The notes beneath the pieces are model-generated. The model was given only the letters and a program-made list of their open reading frames with translations, was not told the origin of the DNA and made no database searches. DNA of 6,141 nucleotides from Thermoplasmata archaeon (GTDB lineage Archaea > Thermoplasmatota > Thermoplasmata > Thermoplasmatales > Thermoplasmataceae): assembly GCA_021826785.1 (NCBI GenBank), contig JAKAYN010000044.1, positions 1 to 6,141 on the forward strand, in the 5' to 3' direction. Shown one piece after another: positions 5,900-6,141 of this stretch; positions within the stretch are counted from its first letter, which is position 1, and each line of letters opens with the position of its first letter. A program made the translations under genes and the position numbers.

Positions 5900-6141
5900 A
5901 TATACTCGCAATACCAAGCATGTATGAAAACAGTGAGAACGAAAAGAACAAAGCTATTGTTATAAAGGCACTTGCTATAACCGTGTACTTTATACTCTTT
6001 GTAAGGTTAAATTCCTCTTTAACCGGTCTACGGTACTCATATGTTATTACCCTTAAATAGTAAAAGACAGATATAACACTGTTTATTATTGCTATTACGG
6101 CAAGCCACCATATATTTCCTATAATAAGGGTGAAGAACAGA
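5898..6141 (-). CDS. nuoN: Complex I-type dehydrogenase subunit N, C-terminal end (cut by window edge)
   Basis: This is the C-terminal 80 residues of a proton-pumping antiporter-like membrane subunit of a Complex I-type dehydrogenase. The frame enters from the right edge and ends at a TGA (5900-5898). The fragment holds two hydrophobic helices: one with GNIWWLAVIAIINSVISVFYYLRV, matching the conserved end of the NuoN/NuoM family (family members read along the lines of GLYYYLRV), and a last one, YTVIASAFITIALFFSFSLFSYMLGIASI, separated by a charged loop (YEYRRPVKEEFNLTKSIKY). The position as last antiporter gene with a helix layout of this kind favours N over L or M. The FYYLR segment is the strongest clue. 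Archaeal relatives often lack the NADH-oxidising module and take electrons from another donor, and an F420H2 dehydrogenase FpoN cannot be excluded from the C-terminus alone. The bulk of the nuo operon should lie to the right of the window. Confidence 0.82.
   Translation of the reverse strand, partial: LFFTLIIGNIWWLAVIAIINSVISVFYYLRVITYEYRRPVKEEFNLTKSIKYTVIASAFITIALFFSFSLFSYMLGIASI

Noticed and set aside
5827..6060. Plus-strand open frame crossing the end of nuoN and the start of the 82-residue gene
   Set aside because: It runs antisense across two genes supported by family match or a strong ribosome binding site, and its composition is not protein-like.

Overview
The window looks like a piece of a thermoacidophilic archaeal chromosome from the order Thermoplasmatales, most likely Picrophilus or a close relative such as Ferroplasma. 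The evidence is AT-rich DNA with heavy use of ATA for Ile and AGA/AGG for Arg, archaeal TATA boxes about 25-30 bases upstream of leaderless start codons, GGTG-type Shine-Dalgarno sites on operon-internal genes, and the gene mix: bacterial-type DNA gyrase, an archaeal/eukaryotic-style asparaginyl-tRNA synthetase, and a Complex I antiporter subunit followed by an unknown gene. The genus is an inference, since no rRNA gene is present. 

Layout from left to right. Positions 1-895 (minus) hold the first 298 codons of gyrA, cut by the window edge. Positions 907-2853 (minus) hold complete gyrB, directly upstream of gyrA in one operon. An 86-base gap (2854-2939) carries the likely gyrB promoter. Positions 2940-3935 (minus) hold hemE, whose start overlaps the stop of asnS (3932-5218, minus) in an ATGA junction. 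A short divergent promoter region (about 5219-5307) separates asnS from an unrecognised plus-strand gene of about 111 codons, which ends at 5643. Its stop overlaps by 4 bases the stop of a convergent, unrecognised 82-codon gene (5640-5888, minus). That gene lies 9 bases downstream of the C-terminal end of nuoN (5898 to the window edge, minus). 

Together these give three minus-strand transcription units (nuoN plus an unknown gene; asnS-hemE; gyrB-gyrA) and one plus-strand single gene. The first genes of the asnS and gyrB units appear leaderless. Internal genes carry Shine-Dalgarno-like sites next to the preceding stop codon. There is no gene-free stretch over 100 bases, and I see no tRNA, rRNA, CRISPR array, insertion sequence or attachment site. 

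Most of the window is conserved housekeeping DNA, and I do not see a convincing new multi-gene system. The points most worth following are a palindrome, CATGA-N3/4-TCATG, at the same promoter-upstream position of both asnS and gyrB (and next to the divergent unknown gene), the unknown CxxC-containing gene attached to the end of the Complex I operon, and the translational coupling of a tRNA synthetase to a single haem-pathway enzyme.
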